A stretch of DNA of 64,000 nt, from positions 31,809 through 95,808 of the forward strand of contig NZ_JTJC03000011.1 in the NCBI RefSeq assembly GCF_000817735.3, given 5' to 3'. The notes under the pieces are model-generated. The model was not told where the DNA came from and did not search any database. It saw only the letters and a program-made list of their open reading frames with translations. How positions within the stretch are numbered: the first letter of the stretch is position 1; the number at the start of each line of letters is the position of its first letter. Made by a program: the position numbers and the translations under genes. Of this stretch, positions 26,621 to 35,386 are shown in pieces. Origin of the DNA: Scytonema millei VB511283. Lineage in GTDB: Bacteria > Cyanobacteriota > Cyanobacteriia > Cyanobacteriales > Chroococcidiopsidaceae.

Positions 26621-28510
26621 ATGACCGATCGTTCCCTGCCTGAGGTGAGTCAGCCACAATCTGGCGGGCTTGCTGCTACTTCTAACCCTATTGCCCACAT
26701 TCTCAATCGCTTTCAGCCTTCTCCAGAAGCCGTTGTCTTACTTCTGGCGGTATTGATTGGCGGTGGTACGGGTATGGGTGTAGTGACATTTCACTATTTA
26801 ATCGAACTCGTTCACTACGTTGCTTTTGTTAATTTGATGGGAACGCTCTCCGCTTGGGGTGCGTGGACGATTGCTCTGGTTCCAACTCTGGGCGGATTCA
26901 TTGTCGGATTGATGCTGGCGCGCAGGCAAGATTTCGGCCCTGGGCTGTCTTCTTTAATTGCTGCTGCTTCTGGTAGTGCCACGCGACATGCTATTTTGCA
27001 GCGACTCCAGCCTGTAACCAAGATGGTAGCTGCTTCTGTATCTTTGGGTAGTGGTGCTTCGCTCGGTCCTGAAGGTCCCAGTGTCGAAATTGGCGCTAAT
27101 TTTGGCGTGTTACTCGCTCACGTCCTCCAAGTCTCGCAAGAACGCCAGCGTCTACTTTTAAGTGCAGGGGCAGCAGCAGGTCTGGCAGCGGGTTTCAACG
27201 CTCCCATTGCAGGAGTATTTTTTGCTCTCGAAGTGGTGTTGGGAACGACATTTGCTAATTCGGCTGTCAGCGTCGTCTTGCTGGCAGCAGTTGTATCGGC
27301 GCTGGTTGCCCAAATTGGTTTGGGAGGACAGCCAGCTTTTGCTTTACCTGTATACGAGGTTCGCAGCCCCTTAGAGCTACCACTCTATGTCGGCTTGGGA
27401 ATCGCTGCTAGCGTTATTTCAGTCGCCTACACTCAATTACTCATTTGGGGACGAGCCTGTTTTCGCGGACAAGTTAAGGGTTTTGCGTGGTTGGGTCGAG
27501 TTCCTTTACCAATGCATCCGGTGATTGGTGGTGCTTGTGTCGGCTTAGTGGCTTTGCTCTATCCGCAGATATTAGGCATTGGATACGAAACCATAGAAGC
27601 TATGCTTCAGGATGTCGAGTTTTCTTTGCTGCTATTGTTGATTCTGCTGGTACTGAAGCTTGTAACCACGGCGATTAGTATGGGTAGCGGTTTGGTTGGC
27701 GGGGTTTTTGCTCCAGCAATGTTTCTCGGTGCTTCGTTGGGGGCAGCTTATGGCAAAATTTTAGCGGCATTGCTGCCACAAGTTAGCACGTATATGGCGG
27801 GTCCGCCAGCTTACGCAATGGTGGGGATGGCAGCTGTACTCGCGGGGAGTGCTAAAGCTCCTTTAACAGCAATTCTCTTATTATTTGAATTGACGCGCGA
27901 CTATCGCATTGTTTTACCGTTAATGGCTGCGGTAGGCTTAAGTGTCTGGTTAGTAGAACGGCTGAAAAAAAGCGTAACTCCTGAATCTAGCGCAAATTTA
28001 CAGCAGTTGAATTTGAATTTAGTTGGGGACGAAGATCGAGAAATTGTACAGCAAATATTGGTAAGGGAAGCAATTTATGAATCGCCTCTCATGTTGCCAG
28101 ATTCTATGTCTGTATCTCAAGCAGGTTTATCCATGACTAACGCTCATTGTCGTAGTGCTTTGGTGGTCAATCCCGAACTGCAACTAATAGGAATTGTGAC
28201 TTTAGAAGATATTAATCGAGCGATCGCAACTTGGGAAAATGCCGATGCTCGTTTGGTCGATATTTGCACGACCGATTTACTTTATGCTTACACGGATGAA
28301 CCTTTATCTGAGGCTCTATCTCGAATGGGAGCCAGGGGGTTACATCAGTTACCAATTGTCGATAGAGATAAGCCAGAGCAAGTTTTAGGCTTACTCGAAC
28401 GGGAACAAATTGCTTTAACATGTAAACTAGCAACAACTCGCAAAGCGCTTCATCCTTATCTCAAAGTTTCGCTACCTGTAGAAGAATTAGCGTTGCCAAA
28501 AAGTGAGTAG
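26621..28510 (+). CDS. ClC-family chloride channel/antiporter with C-terminal CBS domains
   Basis: A 629-residue protein. The ClC membrane domain fills residues ~35-450. The anion-filter motifs are GSGASLGPEGPSVEIG (with the gating-type Glu) and MGSGLVGGVFAPAMFLGA. The tail holds two CBS motifs (about 480-600), which bind adenine nucleotides in related proteins. It probably moves chloride (or another halide/nitrate) against protons; the proton-pathway glutamate cannot be judged by eye. ATG 26621 follows a run of T and has no obvious Shine-Dalgarno. The gene is isolated. The stop is followed by GTGGCTAGT repeats. Confidence 0.9.
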   Translation: MTDRSLPEVSQPQSGGLAATSNPIAHILNRFQPSPEAVVLLLAVLIGGGTGMGVVTFHYLIELVHYVAFVNLMGTLSAWGAWTIALVPTLGGFIVGLMLARRQDFGPGLSSLIAAASGSATRHAILQRLQPVTKMVAASVSLGSGASLGPEGPSVEIGANFGVLLAHVLQVSQERQRLLLSAGAAAGLAAGFNAPIAGVFFALEVVLGTTFANSAVSVVLLAAVVSALVAQIGLGGQPAFALPVYEVRSPLELPLYVGLGIAASVISVAYTQLLIWGRACFRGQVKGFAWLGRVPLPMHPVIGGACVGLVALLYPQILGIGYETIEAMLQDVEFSLLLLLILLVLKLVTTAISMGSGLVGGVFAPAMFLGASLGAAYGKILAALLPQVSTYMAGPPAYAMVGMAAVLAGSAKAPLTAILLLFELTRDYRIVLPLMAAVGLSVWLVERLKKSVTPESSANLQQLNLNLVGDEDREIVQQILVREAIYESPLMLPDSMSVSQAGLSMTNAHCRSALVVNPELQLIGIVTLEDINRAIATWENADARLVDICTTDLLYAYTDEPLSEALSRMGARGLHQLPIVDRDKPEQVLGLLEREQIALTCKLATTRKALHPYLKVSLPVEELALPKSE

Positions 28511-28910
28511 TGGCTAGTGGCTAGTGAGTAGTAGATTTAATCGTCAACGCCCTGTCGATCGCAAATTGAATTTGCGATTGGTAATATAGTGGCGGGCTTT
28601 ATCAGTTCTAGTCAGGAAACCTTAACAATAAATTGCTTGCCTCTGGCGGAAAGTTTGTTAAGCTGCGTTTCTCCAATGGGAACTCGATAAGTACCCGCCT
28701 AAGTAACTGCATAAAGTTATCGCGCTACTACAAGTTGAACAGCTTAGTTTTTCACCCGCTAGCTTTAGTTTACGGGTGAAAAACTAACTCTGCAACTCTC
28801 AAAAAGCGCTTTTCTAGCAAAACTTGAGGTACTGTTTGCTGGTGATAAAATTGAGCTTGAAGTCTGACGAAATAGCGGATTGATTTGGAGGCGATCGCGT
28901 CTCCTAAATC
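28511..28910. other. Convergent intergenic region between ClC and cyAbrB genes
   Basis: 400 bases between two converging genes. It contains GTGGCTAGTG repeats at the start, a perfect palindrome ATCGCAAATTGAATTTGCGAT at 28558-28578 (10-bp arms) and a long inverted repeat at 28744-28787. Either could act as a two-way terminator. No reading frame was seen. Confidence 0.45.
28744..28787. repeat. Perfect 15-bp inverted repeat
   Basis: TTAGTTTTTCACCCG and CGGGTGAAAAACTAA pair perfectly around a 14-base loop. It could be a two-way terminator for the converging genes or a small mobile hairpin element; no T-run follows on either strand. Confidence 0.75.
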
Positions 28911-29315
28911 TCAGGCTGTAGCCTCTACGTCTTCTTTTGCTCCATCTATTTGCTTGAGATGAATGTGTTTTTTCCCCAGAGTGATGACAAATTCATCTCC
29001 TTGTTGTAAACCCATTTGCTTCGTATATGCCGAACCAATTAGCAAATTACCGTTCGATTGAACGCTAATGCGGTAGCTGGCACTACGTCCGCCACGCCCA
29101 TTCGAGTTAGAAGTACTATCTAATTCAATACCTTCCGCATCTATTAGCGCGTTGAGAAACTTCATCATATTGACACGCTCTACACCATTTTTGGTAGTCG
29201 TGTAGTAGCCGCATTCCTTTGCCTTTTCTTCTTTACTCAGGCTATCTAGCTCTTTGACTTTCTTGAGCAGTGCTTCTCCGGCTAGAGGCTCGATCTTTTT
29301 CTTTTTATTCATCAA
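28911..29315 (-). CDS. cyAbrB-family transcriptional regulator
   Basis: A 134-residue cyanobacterial AbrB-like regulator. The N-terminal helical part reads LLKKVKELDSLSKEEKAKE (about 17-35), followed by CGYYTTTKNGVERVN. The C-terminal AbrB-like DNA-binding part is YRISVQSNGNLLIGSAYTK, then GLQQGDEFVITLGKKHIHL. These proteins control carbon/nitrogen-related genes globally in cyanobacteria. A second family member is encoded at 37802-38215; the two differ in the middle and probably represent the two known clades. Upstream is a 565-base gap with a palindromic TATAAT-containing site. Confidence 0.88.
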   Translation of the reverse strand: MMNKKKKIEPLAGEALLKKVKELDSLSKEEKAKECGYYTTTKNGVERVNMMKFLNALIDAEGIELDSTSNSNGRGGRSASYRISVQSNGNLLIGSAYTKQMGLQQGDEFVITLGKKHIHLKQIDGAKEDVEATA

Positions 29316-29880
29316 CTTAGTTTTGTTTTGACTGGAGCAGGTGGTTTACAGTTTTGATTGCCAGCTAACTGAAGCTATGATTTAGTTTAATTTAGCTTTA
29401 TATCAGCTTAGCTAACTATAATACACTGATTATAGTGATTCTTTCAGCTTTTCGAGCTGAATTTTGAAAATTTTTTTGATTGAAAATAGTATGAATCATT
29501 CTAATAACTGTCCGAGCTTTGTCAATCCCCGAGCCAATCGAATCATCCCGAGGAAATAGCATCGGCAAAAACTGACTGAACTACTGTTGGTTGTGTAGTA
29601 GCGATCGCGATCGCCATCTTCGGGAAAAATTATTCGTTTGGGAACGATTGATGTTCGTCTATTTATCTACCCTCAGTAGGTAATTAAACTGAAAAATTGC
29701 TCTAACCGAAAAGACAACTACGTGATTTTTGCTGCACGCATCAATGTGTAAAGCAATTTTCTCTAAATATAAAAAGAGCGAGAATAGAAGTCGTAAGTCG
29801 GGTATTCGTAAGTTGTAAGTAAAAAACCTCTTTACTCTTGCCTCTTGCCTCTTGCCTTGGTGATAATTGATAACTGAGAA
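29316..29880. other. Intergenic region between divergent cyAbrB and Rrf2 genes
   Basis: 565 bases, very AT-rich near 29380-29500. It holds a CTATAAT-ACACTG-ATTATAG palindrome (29416-29435) whose two arms are -10-like on both strands. A degenerate GTAAGTC/GCCTCTT heptamer tract lies at about 29790-29870. A 108-codon minus-strand frame overlapping the Rrf2 start was not accepted. Confidence 0.45.
29416..29435. promoter_or_regulatory. Possible promoter/operator palindrome upstream of cyAbrB
   Basis: CTATAAT-ACACTG-ATTATAG. Each arm contains TATAAT or its complement, so it could serve as a -10 box for the minus-strand cyAbrB gene (about 100-base leader). It could also be a protein-binding palindrome. 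Sequence pattern only. Confidence 0.35.
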
Positions 29881-30324
29881 ATGAAACTGACAACTAGGGG
29901 TCACTACAGCGTTAAAGCATTGCTCGATCTGAGCCTGCAACCAAATTACACTCCGGTAGCAGTTAAAGCGATTGCCACTCGGCAAGAAATTCCTGCTCCT
30001 TATTTAGAGAAATTACTGATTGAAATGCGACGAGCAGGATTAGTAACATCGGTGCGAGGAGTCCAAGGAGGATACAAATTAGCGCGATCGCCTGCGGCAA
30101 TTTCATTAGGTGAAATTCTTGCTGCTGTGGGCGAAACCATCGAACCTTTGCCCCACCATCAGCCAGAACCAGGACAAGCAGAAGATTGGGTCACTTTTAC
30201 GCTCTGGCAGCGATTGCATCAAAAAATGAGAGAAGCATTGTATAGTATTACTCTTGCCGATCTCTACTACGATGCCCGTAGTTGGCAAGCCGCTCAAGGA
30301 GAAGAAACAAATTTTGTTGTTTAG
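29881..30324 (+). CDS. Rrf2-family transcriptional regulator
   Basis: A 147-residue Rrf2/IscR-type winged helix protein. The start MKLTTRGHYSVKALLDL, then PAPYLEKLLIEMRRAGLVTSVRGVQGGYKLARSP (partial) with the GGY wing, are canonical. The protein contains no cysteine at all, so unlike IscR it cannot hold an Fe-S cluster through the usual three Cys. It may sense something else or act constitutively. Relatives sometimes control cysteine or iron-sulfur genes. ATG 29881 follows a heptamer tract (GATAACTGAG), with no clear ribosome site. cbiB follows 12 bases after the stop. Confidence 0.88.
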   Translation: MKLTTRGHYSVKALLDLSLQPNYTPVAVKAIATRQEIPAPYLEKLLIEMRRAGLVTSVRGVQGGYKLARSPAAISLGEILAAVGETIEPLPHHQPEPGQAEDWVTFTLWQRLHQKMREALYSITLADLYYDARSWQAAQGEETNFVV

Positions 30325-30328
30325 AAAT

Positions 30329-30470
30329 GTTGACAGTTGACAGTTGACAGTTATCAGTTATCAGTTATCAGTTATCAGTTATCAGTTGACGGTAGTTATT
30401 CTTCCTTGTCTCCCTTGTCTTCCTTGTCTTTCTTTTCTGCCCTATCTCCGACTCCCGACTCCCGACTCCC
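30329..30470. repeat. STRR tract overlapping the 5' end of cbiB
   Basis: (GTTGACA)x2, (GTTATCA)x4, GTTGACG, then TCCCTTGTCT units and (CGACTCC)x3. It occupies the whole stretch between the Rrf2 stop and the first conserved CbiB codons and is in frame with cbiB. Confidence 0.9.
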
Positions 30471-31416
30471 CCTATTCATCGCCGCAGTTTTAGACTACTT
30501 AATTGGCGATCCTTGGGGTTTTCCACATCCGGTGCGGGTGATGGGATGGCTAATTTCTCAGTTTAATTATTTTGCATTCAAATATTTGAGATCGGAGCGA
30601 TCGCTCTACTGGGCGGGTGTAGTTTTAGGTTTGGGATTAATTCTTGGCAGCGGTGCTGTTAGCTGGTTAATGGTGTACGCGGCTAGCCAAGTACATCCAT
30701 TACTAGGTCTAGTTACAGATAGCATTTTATTAGCCAGCTGTTTTGCACTTCGCAGTCTCAGAACAGCTGCAGAAGATGTTTTGCAACCTTTGAAAGCTGG
30801 CGATTTGGTGCAAGCGAGAGCAAAATTAAGTCTTTATGTTGGTAGAGATACGCAAGAACTCTCAGCACCAGAAATTTTGAGAGCAGTCTTAGAGACAGTA
30901 GCGGAAAATGCCACTGATGGGGTCATGGCTCCCTTATTTTACGCGATCGCCTCTGCCTTCATACCATTTATAAACGTGGCGTTTCTGCCCTTGGCATACA
31001 AAGCAGCAAGTACTCTCGATTCGATGGTGGGATATCGAGAAGCACCATACACTCATTTAGGTAGATTTAGCGCTAGGTTGGAAGACCGATTGACTTGGCT
31101 GCCTTGTCGTTTAACAGTATTAACATTAGCATTGCGATCGCTTCAGCCTCTGTATGTGTGGCAAATGTGTCAGCGAGATGCAATTAAAGATCCCAGTCCG
31201 AATTCGGGTTGGAGCGAATGCGCCTATGCAGCCGTCTTAGGCGTGCAACTGGGGGGGACAAATTGGTATCGGGGAGTAGCCAAACAAAAGCCTCTACTTG
31301 GAGATGCAATTTATCCCATCACAGCCGAAAAGATCCAGCAAGCTCTACAACTGACAAGGTATTGTTTTCTCTTGTGGCTGAGTTTGGGAATCGGGGCGAT
31401 CGCTTTAAGCCGCTGA
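30337..31416 (+). CDS. cbiB: Adenosylcobinamide-phosphate synthase CbiB/CobD
   Basis: A membrane enzyme that joins the aminopropanol arm to adenosylcobyric acid in cobalamin synthesis. The conserved sequence starts at about LFIAAVLDYLIGDPWGFPHP (residues ~46-65 of this frame). It continues with ETVAENATDGVMAPLFYA and ASTLDSMVGYR, the standard CbiB blocks, and about five helices. The first ~45 codons are repeat sequence (SYQLSVISYQLSV and SLSPLSSLSF). No ATG occurs in frame before residue ~69, so translation must begin at a TTG in the repeats, for example 30337 or one of the TTGTCT units near 30405-30430. The real start is unknown. Confidence 0.9.
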   Translation: MTVDSYQLSVISYQLSVDGSYSSLSPLSSLSFFSALSPTPDSRLPLFIAAVLDYLIGDPWGFPHPVRVMGWLISQFNYFAFKYLRSERSLYWAGVVLGLGLILGSGAVSWLMVYAASQVHPLLGLVTDSILLASCFALRSLRTAAEDVLQPLKAGDLVQARAKLSLYVGRDTQELSAPEILRAVLETVAENATDGVMAPLFYAIASAFIPFINVAFLPLAYKAASTLDSMVGYREAPYTHLGRFSARLEDRLTWLPCRLTVLTLALRSLQPLYVWQMCQRDAIKDPSPNSGWSECAYAAVLGVQLGGTNWYRGVAKQKPLLGDAIYPITAEKIQQALQLTRYCFLLWLSLGIGAIALSR

Positions 31417-31455
31417 GGGAAAGTCAAAAGTCAAAAGTCAAAAGTCAAAAGTTAT
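31417..31455. repeat. STRR tract (GTCAAAA)n
   Basis: Four copies of GTCAAAA right after the cbiB stop, the same unit that is inserted inside livM. Confidence 0.88.
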
Positions 31456-31493
31456 AACAGATCGCTGCTCTCTGCTCCCTGCTATAAATACTA

Positions 31494-32174
31494 TTAACTC
31501 CGAAATAAGCGTGTATATTGAGTTTCGTGAGCCATACTTGCCAGCGATAAACCCCAGCTACAACTACTTAACTCATCATCTGTTAAAACTAAAATCTTAG
31601 CAGTTGCATCAACTATATGAGCTTGTAAATTAATTAAAATCTGTTGTCCGGCAGTTTGTCCCAAGGGAATCAGCTTAATTCCAGCAGTGACTAGATTTGT
31701 CGCCCAACTATGTAAATAACCTAAAACAGCTGCATCTTGGGGAATTTGCCAGCAATGCGCCGCCACTCCAAAGGCGATCGCATAATTTGCTGAATGACCT
31801 ACCGCATTAAATATAGATTCTAACTGTGGTTCAAGTTCCAACAACAACCGCACCAGCGATCGCCCCATTTGCCAACTAGAATTACGCAACTCTTCCGTTT
31901 CTCGCGCCGCCGATAGCCAACTATTCCAATAATTTAAATCTGTTAAATTGCCGACCGCAACAGCATTGTATGCCCTTACCACCATCGCCGCTTCAATCCG
32001 AATTGCGCCAAAATGCAATTCCCGTTCCAACCAATGTTGCAAACTTTTAGCATCTGCGATCGCCCCCCATTCTACCAGCGTTTCTATACCCTCAGAATAA
32101 CTATAAGCCCCTACTGGTAAAGCCGGACTCGCCAACTGCAATAAATTGAGAATACTCAATTGCTCCACATCCAA
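31494..32174 (-). CDS. ureF: Urease accessory protein UreF
   Basis: A 226-residue UreF that works with UreG, UreD and UreE to load nickel into urease. Family blocks are [19 protein letters not shown] (residues 11-29), [12 protein letters not shown], and the C-terminal [20 protein letters not shown]. Cytoplasmic. ureE lies 35 bases upstream on the same strand, so the two form an operon. The catalytic urease genes and ureG are not in this window. The spacer is an ACAAATGACGAATG repeat tract. Confidence 0.93.
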   Translation of the reverse strand: MDVEQLSILNLLQLASPALPVGAYSYSEGIETLVEWGAIADAKSLQHWLERELHFGAIRIEAAMVVRAYNAVAVGNLTDLNYWNSWLSAARETEELRNSSWQMGRSLVRLLLELEPQLESIFNAVGHSANYAIAFGVAAHCWQIPQDAAVLGYLHSWATNLVTAGIKLIPLGQTAGQQILINLQAHIVDATAKILVLTDDELSSCSWGLSLASMAHETQYTRLFRS

Positions 32175-32208
32175 CTACAAATGACGAATGACAAATGACA
32201 AACGACAA
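32175..32208. repeat. STRR tract (ACAAATG)n between ureE and ureF
   Basis: ACAAATGACGAATGACAAAT-type heptamers fill the 35-base gap between the two urease accessory genes. Confidence 0.8.
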
Positions 32209-32209
32209 A

Positions 32210-32644
32210 CTAATGATGTCCATATGCACCAACTTCGGGCTGAAATGGAGCGTCTTCTTCTACTATCATGACTCCCAGATGTTCTAACATTGCTTGTAAA
32301 ACTGGATCGGGAGATAAGCGAAGATAGTTAGTCCCAATTTCTAGGGGTACGTGACGATTACCCAAATGATATGCAGCCCTAAGTAAATCTAAGGATGTGG
32401 CTGCTGTGACCGTCAAGACTGGCTCTGATTTTGCCTTGACTAAAATTAAATATTCGCCATTATCCGATCGCAACATATCTCCATCCCGCAACACCGTTCC
32501 TCTAGGTAAACGTAAAAATACCGTTTCTCCTTCCTCAGTTTCAAAGCGATGGCGGCTTTTCGTCCGTTCCTCCGCCGTCAGCACCAAGGTGAAAGCATTG
32601 ACAGCACTGTTAATAGCTGGTAAGCGATCGGTTATAGTTAACAT
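32210..32644 (-). CDS. ureE: Urease accessory protein UreE
   Basis: A 144-residue nickel chaperone. The N-terminal domain carries [19 protein letters not shown] (about 31-49). The C-terminal metal-binding domain has [15 protein letters not shown] (about 90-104) with the conserved His. The C-terminus is a short GAYGHH rather than the long His tail of some UreE proteins, so nickel storage capacity is probably small. First gene of the ureE-ureF pair. Its upstream side is a GTTATCA/GGGAGTA repeat tract. Confidence 0.93.
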   Translation of the reverse strand: MLTITDRLPAINSAVNAFTLVLTAEERTKSRHRFETEEGETVFLRLPRGTVLRDGDMLRSDNGEYLILVKAKSEPVLTVTAATSLDLLRAAYHLGNRHVPLEIGTNYLRLSPDPVLQAMLEHLGVMIVEEDAPFQPEVGAYGHH

Positions 32645-32745
32645 CAGTTATCAGTTATCAGAGAGTAGGGAGCAGGGAGTAGTGACCAGTTAATTCTCTA
32701 CTTACGACTTACGAATTACGAATTACGACTTACGAATTACGACTT
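32641..32745. repeat. Mixed STRR tract upstream of ureE
   Basis: (CAGTTAT)n, GGGAGTA/GGGAGCA units and (CGAATTA/CGACTTA)n fill the gap between ureE and the DUF4168 gene. Confidence 0.82.
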
Positions 32746-32747
32746 CG

Positions 32748-33188
32748 TTAAGGACTACCTTGTAGTCGCAGCATTTCATCTTGAATTCGCTGTCTTAAAT
32801 CGGGATTGTTTTGGACTGTTTTGGTAATTTGATTAAATTCTTCAAAAGAACTAAAGTATTTTTTCACAATTGATTCATACTGCGAGCAATATCCTTTGGC
32901 AATACTGCGAGCGTTATCTGGTAGGTTAGAGATGCTATCTTCGCGATCGCACGCAATGCGGGGTAACTCTTCAGAACCCATACTTTGTTTGAGATCGGTT
33001 AAAGCCGTTTGGCGGACTGGTTCTGCCTCCAAAACAGCTCTAGCATAATTGTTAACTTCTGCTTCGCTGAAGTCTTGGGCAGATGCGGCAGTGCTGAAGT
33101 TGAAATTGCTGAAGTTGTGCAGATTGGGCATTCCAGCAACTACACTCAACGCGCTAATTGCGCCAATAAGCAGCGATCGCGATAACAT
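32748..33188 (-). CDS. DUF4168-like secreted protein
   Basis: About 146 residues from ATG 33188 (ATG 33233 adds 15). The start MLSRSLLIGAISALSVVAG is a signal peptide and ASAQDF the likely cleavage site. The mature part is helical: VNNYARAVLEAEPVRQTAL, then NARSIAKGYCSQYESIVKK and FNQITKTVQNNPDLRQRI, matching the DUF4168 family of small secreted bacterial proteins. It has two Cys, possibly disulfide-bonded. Function unknown. It is next to ureE but separated by repeats, so no operon is implied. Confidence 0.7.
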   Translation of the reverse strand: MLSRSLLIGAISALSVVAGMPNLHNFSNFNFSTAASAQDFSEAEVNNYARAVLEAEPVRQTALTDLKQSMGSEELPRIACDREDSISNLPDNARSIAKGYCSQYESIVKKYFSSFEEFNQITKTVQNNPDLRQRIQDEMLRLQGSP

Positions 33189-33340
33189 CCGGTTGAAGTT
33201 GGTCAGTAAATAGAGATAGCAAAATTTAGTCATATTTTATGTTGGCAGAAAATGTCATACCGGAGGCATCAGTTCTTTTGAATCATTTTCAGAGTTAGAA
33301 GTTCCAGCCATTTCTCCCTACGCTTTATTCCAGCTTACAG

Positions 33341-34333
33341 CTAGCTGTTAGATGATGAAAAAATCTGGCAAAGGGCAATCGCTTTTGTTTGCAACGTCGT
33401 TATTTGTTCTGCACCTTGTTTCAAACTCACTTCTAATTCCAGCAAGACGGGTAAAGCAGCGATCAGTTGCTGTGTAGAAATTTGCATCACTTCTCGTTTG
33501 AGAATAAATACTCGTTTAGGATTACTAATTTCTGCGGCTTGGGCGATCTGTTGTTCTGAGTTTTCGCCTCGTTCTAACATTAGCTTCACCCATAGCCAAG
33601 TTCGAAACTGCCCGATCAATGTCGCCACGATTTTTAGTACAGGTTCGTTGCGACCGATTAACTGCCCGATGAGGATCAGCGTTTTGTTTGTATCTCCCTG
33701 ACGAATTGCTTCTGCTAGCTTTAAACTATTTTGAGTATTGACTTTAACCAAGTCTGCTACAACATTCTCGCCTATAGGTGGGGAATTCTCACCTGCATAG
33801 AGTTTGAGCTTTTCCAGTTCGTTATAAAGCAGTCGCGTATCATTTCCTACAGATTCAACGATCGCTTCTACTGCACTGGGAGTGAGCTTCACACCTAAAC
33901 TTTGGGCGGCTTGCCGTACCTGTTGAAGCAGTAAATCGGTTTTCCACGGTGGAATCAGCGCAAATTCCTGTACCTTGGCATGTTCTTGGAAAAGTTTAGT
34001 CGATTTCAGCCTGCCATCCGGTTTATTGCGACTTGTCAGTAACAAAACTGAAGTCTCGGGAATAGCTGGTAGGGTGCGTTTTAGTTCAGCCAATAAGTCA
34101 TCCGAACAATTTTGACAAATAGTTGTATCCACCAGCCACACAAGACGACTACCCATCCCAAATGGTGGTGTCATTGCTTGATTGAGTCCTTGAATTACAG
34201 CGTCGGGTTGTGTAGGCGGAATTTGCGTGTAGTTAAAACTCATCCAATTTGGATCGAGGACGCGATCGCGCAAATCATTAACTGCTTGTTGCAATGAAAA
34301 CTCATCCTCACCCCAGTAGAAGTAGATTGGCAC
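33341..34333 (-). CDS. holA: DNA polymerase III delta subunit
   Basis: A 330-residue clamp-loader delta subunit (HolA), part of the complex that opens the sliding clamp onto DNA. The start MPIYFYWGEDEFSLQQAVN and the block TRLLYNELEKLKLYAG (about residues 170-185) are typical, as is the C-terminal LPVLLELEVSLKQGAEQ. Length is normal. Cytoplasmic. The gene is single, with heptamer tracts upstream and cobH beyond them on the other strand. Confidence 0.9.
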   Translation of the reverse strand: MPIYFYWGEDEFSLQQAVNDLRDRVLDPNWMSFNYTQIPPTQPDAVIQGLNQAMTPPFGMGSRLVWLVDTTICQNCSDDLLAELKRTLPAIPETSVLLLTSRNKPDGRLKSTKLFQEHAKVQEFALIPPWKTDLLLQQVRQAAQSLGVKLTPSAVEAIVESVGNDTRLLYNELEKLKLYAGENSPPIGENVVADLVKVNTQNSLKLAEAIRQGDTNKTLILIGQLIGRNEPVLKIVATLIGQFRTWLWVKLMLERGENSEQQIAQAAEISNPKRVFILKREVMQISTQQLIAALPVLLELEVSLKQGAEQITTLQTKAIALCQIFSSSNS

Positions 34334-34669
34334 GGTTAGTAAGTCGTAATTCGTAAGTCGTAAGTCGTAAATCAGAAACTTTTTTCTTTCCTGTTCCTTG
34401 TTCCCTGTTCCCTAATAACTGACAACTGATAACTGACAACTGACATACTCTAGCATCTCGATTGCCTTGCATTGACTAACTCAAATTAGAAGTATAGTTT
34501 CAGTGGAGCCAACTTGTTTTATGGTGGAACTAGTATAGGTCAGCGATCGCTGATAACTGACACCGATCGCTCTATGGGCGGATTTTGAACGAAGATGATG
34601 GCTTAAGCCGTGAATCTGCTTGCTAAACCCGCCCCTACTACGACAACTGATAACTGATAACTGATAACT
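34334..34669. other. Intergenic region between holA and cobH
   Basis: 336 bases: (GTCGTAA)n and CTGTTCC/CTGATAA heptamers at 34335-34445, a unique AT-rich part near 34450-34560, a hairpin element at 34573-34638, then (CTGATAA)n to the cobH start. No cobalamin riboswitch core was found. Confidence 0.5.
34573..34638. repeat. Hairpin element, copy 3
   Basis: TATGGGCGGATTTTGAACGA ... TGCTAAACCCGCCCCTAC. The right arm is conserved, the left arm partly decayed. The interior resembles the copy at 11459-11526. Confidence 0.82.
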
Positions 34670-35326
34670 GTGAACGTCCCTATCCATCCCATCATGACGC
34701 AGAGTTTTGCGGTTATCGATCGCGAAATTGGCACGCACAAAGATAAATTTAGCCCATCTGAGTATGCGATCGTCAGACGGGTAATTCATAGTACGGCTGA
34801 TTTTGAGTTTCAGCATTTGATTCGTTTTAGTCCCAATGCCATTGACGCAGGAATTCGGGCAATTCGCGATCGCGTGCCGATTATTACTGATGTAGGAATG
34901 GTGAAACAGGGTGTAGTGAATTTGCTCAGAAAAACTTTTGATAATCCACTTATTAGTGCTGTAGAAGGAGTTGAAGTAGCTCTTCCAGGCAAAACCCGCA
35001 CGGAAACAGGATTAATCCAGTCTTATGAAAAGTTTCCTACAGCAATTTTTGCGATCGGTAATGCTCCCACAGCGCTTTTAGCTTTATGTCAAGAGTTAGA
35101 AAACGCCAGTGCGCTACCAGCTTTGGTAATTGGTGCGCCAGTAGGTTTTATCTCAGTAGTTGAATCTAAAGCTGCATTAGCTCGATCCCCAATCAATCAA
35201 ATTCGTGTAGAAGGACGCAAAGGAGGTTCCTCCGTCGCCGCTGCGATCTTAAATGCTTTAATTATGCTGGCACTAGAACGGGAGTCGGAAGTCGGGAGTC
35301 GGGAGTCGGAAGTCGGAATTAACTGA
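34670..35326 (+). CDS. cobH: Precorrin-8X methylmutase CobH/CbiC
   Basis: Moves a methyl group on the corrin ring from C-11 to C-12 during cobalamin synthesis. The catalytic His lies in VRRVIHSTADFEF (about residue 40). Other blocks are PIITDVGMVKQG and VEGRKGGSSVAAAILNAL. The start is GTG 34670 or, equally likely, ATG 34694 (MTQSFAVIDREIG). The last ~14 residues (ESEVGSRESEVGIN) are encoded by a GGGAGTC-type heptamer tract, so the native C-terminus was probably shorter. cobL follows 38 bases later. Confidence 0.92.
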   Translation: MNVPIHPIMTQSFAVIDREIGTHKDKFSPSEYAIVRRVIHSTADFEFQHLIRFSPNAIDAGIRAIRDRVPIITDVGMVKQGVVNLLRKTFDNPLISAVEGVEVALPGKTRTETGLIQSYEKFPTAIFAIGNAPTALLALCQELENASALPALVIGAPVGFISVVESKAALARSPINQIRVEGRKGGSSVAAAILNALIMLALERESEVGSRESEVGIN

Positions 35327-35386
35327 TAACTGTCAATTGACAACTGATAACTGATAACTGACAAATGACACCAATACACGTAATTG
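35282..35386. repeat. STRR tract at the cobH-cobL junction
   Basis: (GGAGTCG/GGAAGTC)n inside the 3' end of cobH, then (CTGATAA)n and TGACAAATGACA to the cobL start. Confidence 0.85.

Noticed and set aside
26457..26657. 66-codon minus frame
   Set aside because: Overlaps the start of the ClC gene and has no family likeness or ribosome site.
29659..29985. 108-codon minus frame
   Set aside because: Overlaps the Rrf2 start; lies largely in repeats.
34334..34669. Cobalamin riboswitch upstream of cobH
   Set aside because: No B12 box or conserved core could be found; region is mostly repeats.
34481..34816. 111-codon minus frame
   Set aside because: Covers a hairpin element, repeats and the start of cobH on the other strand.
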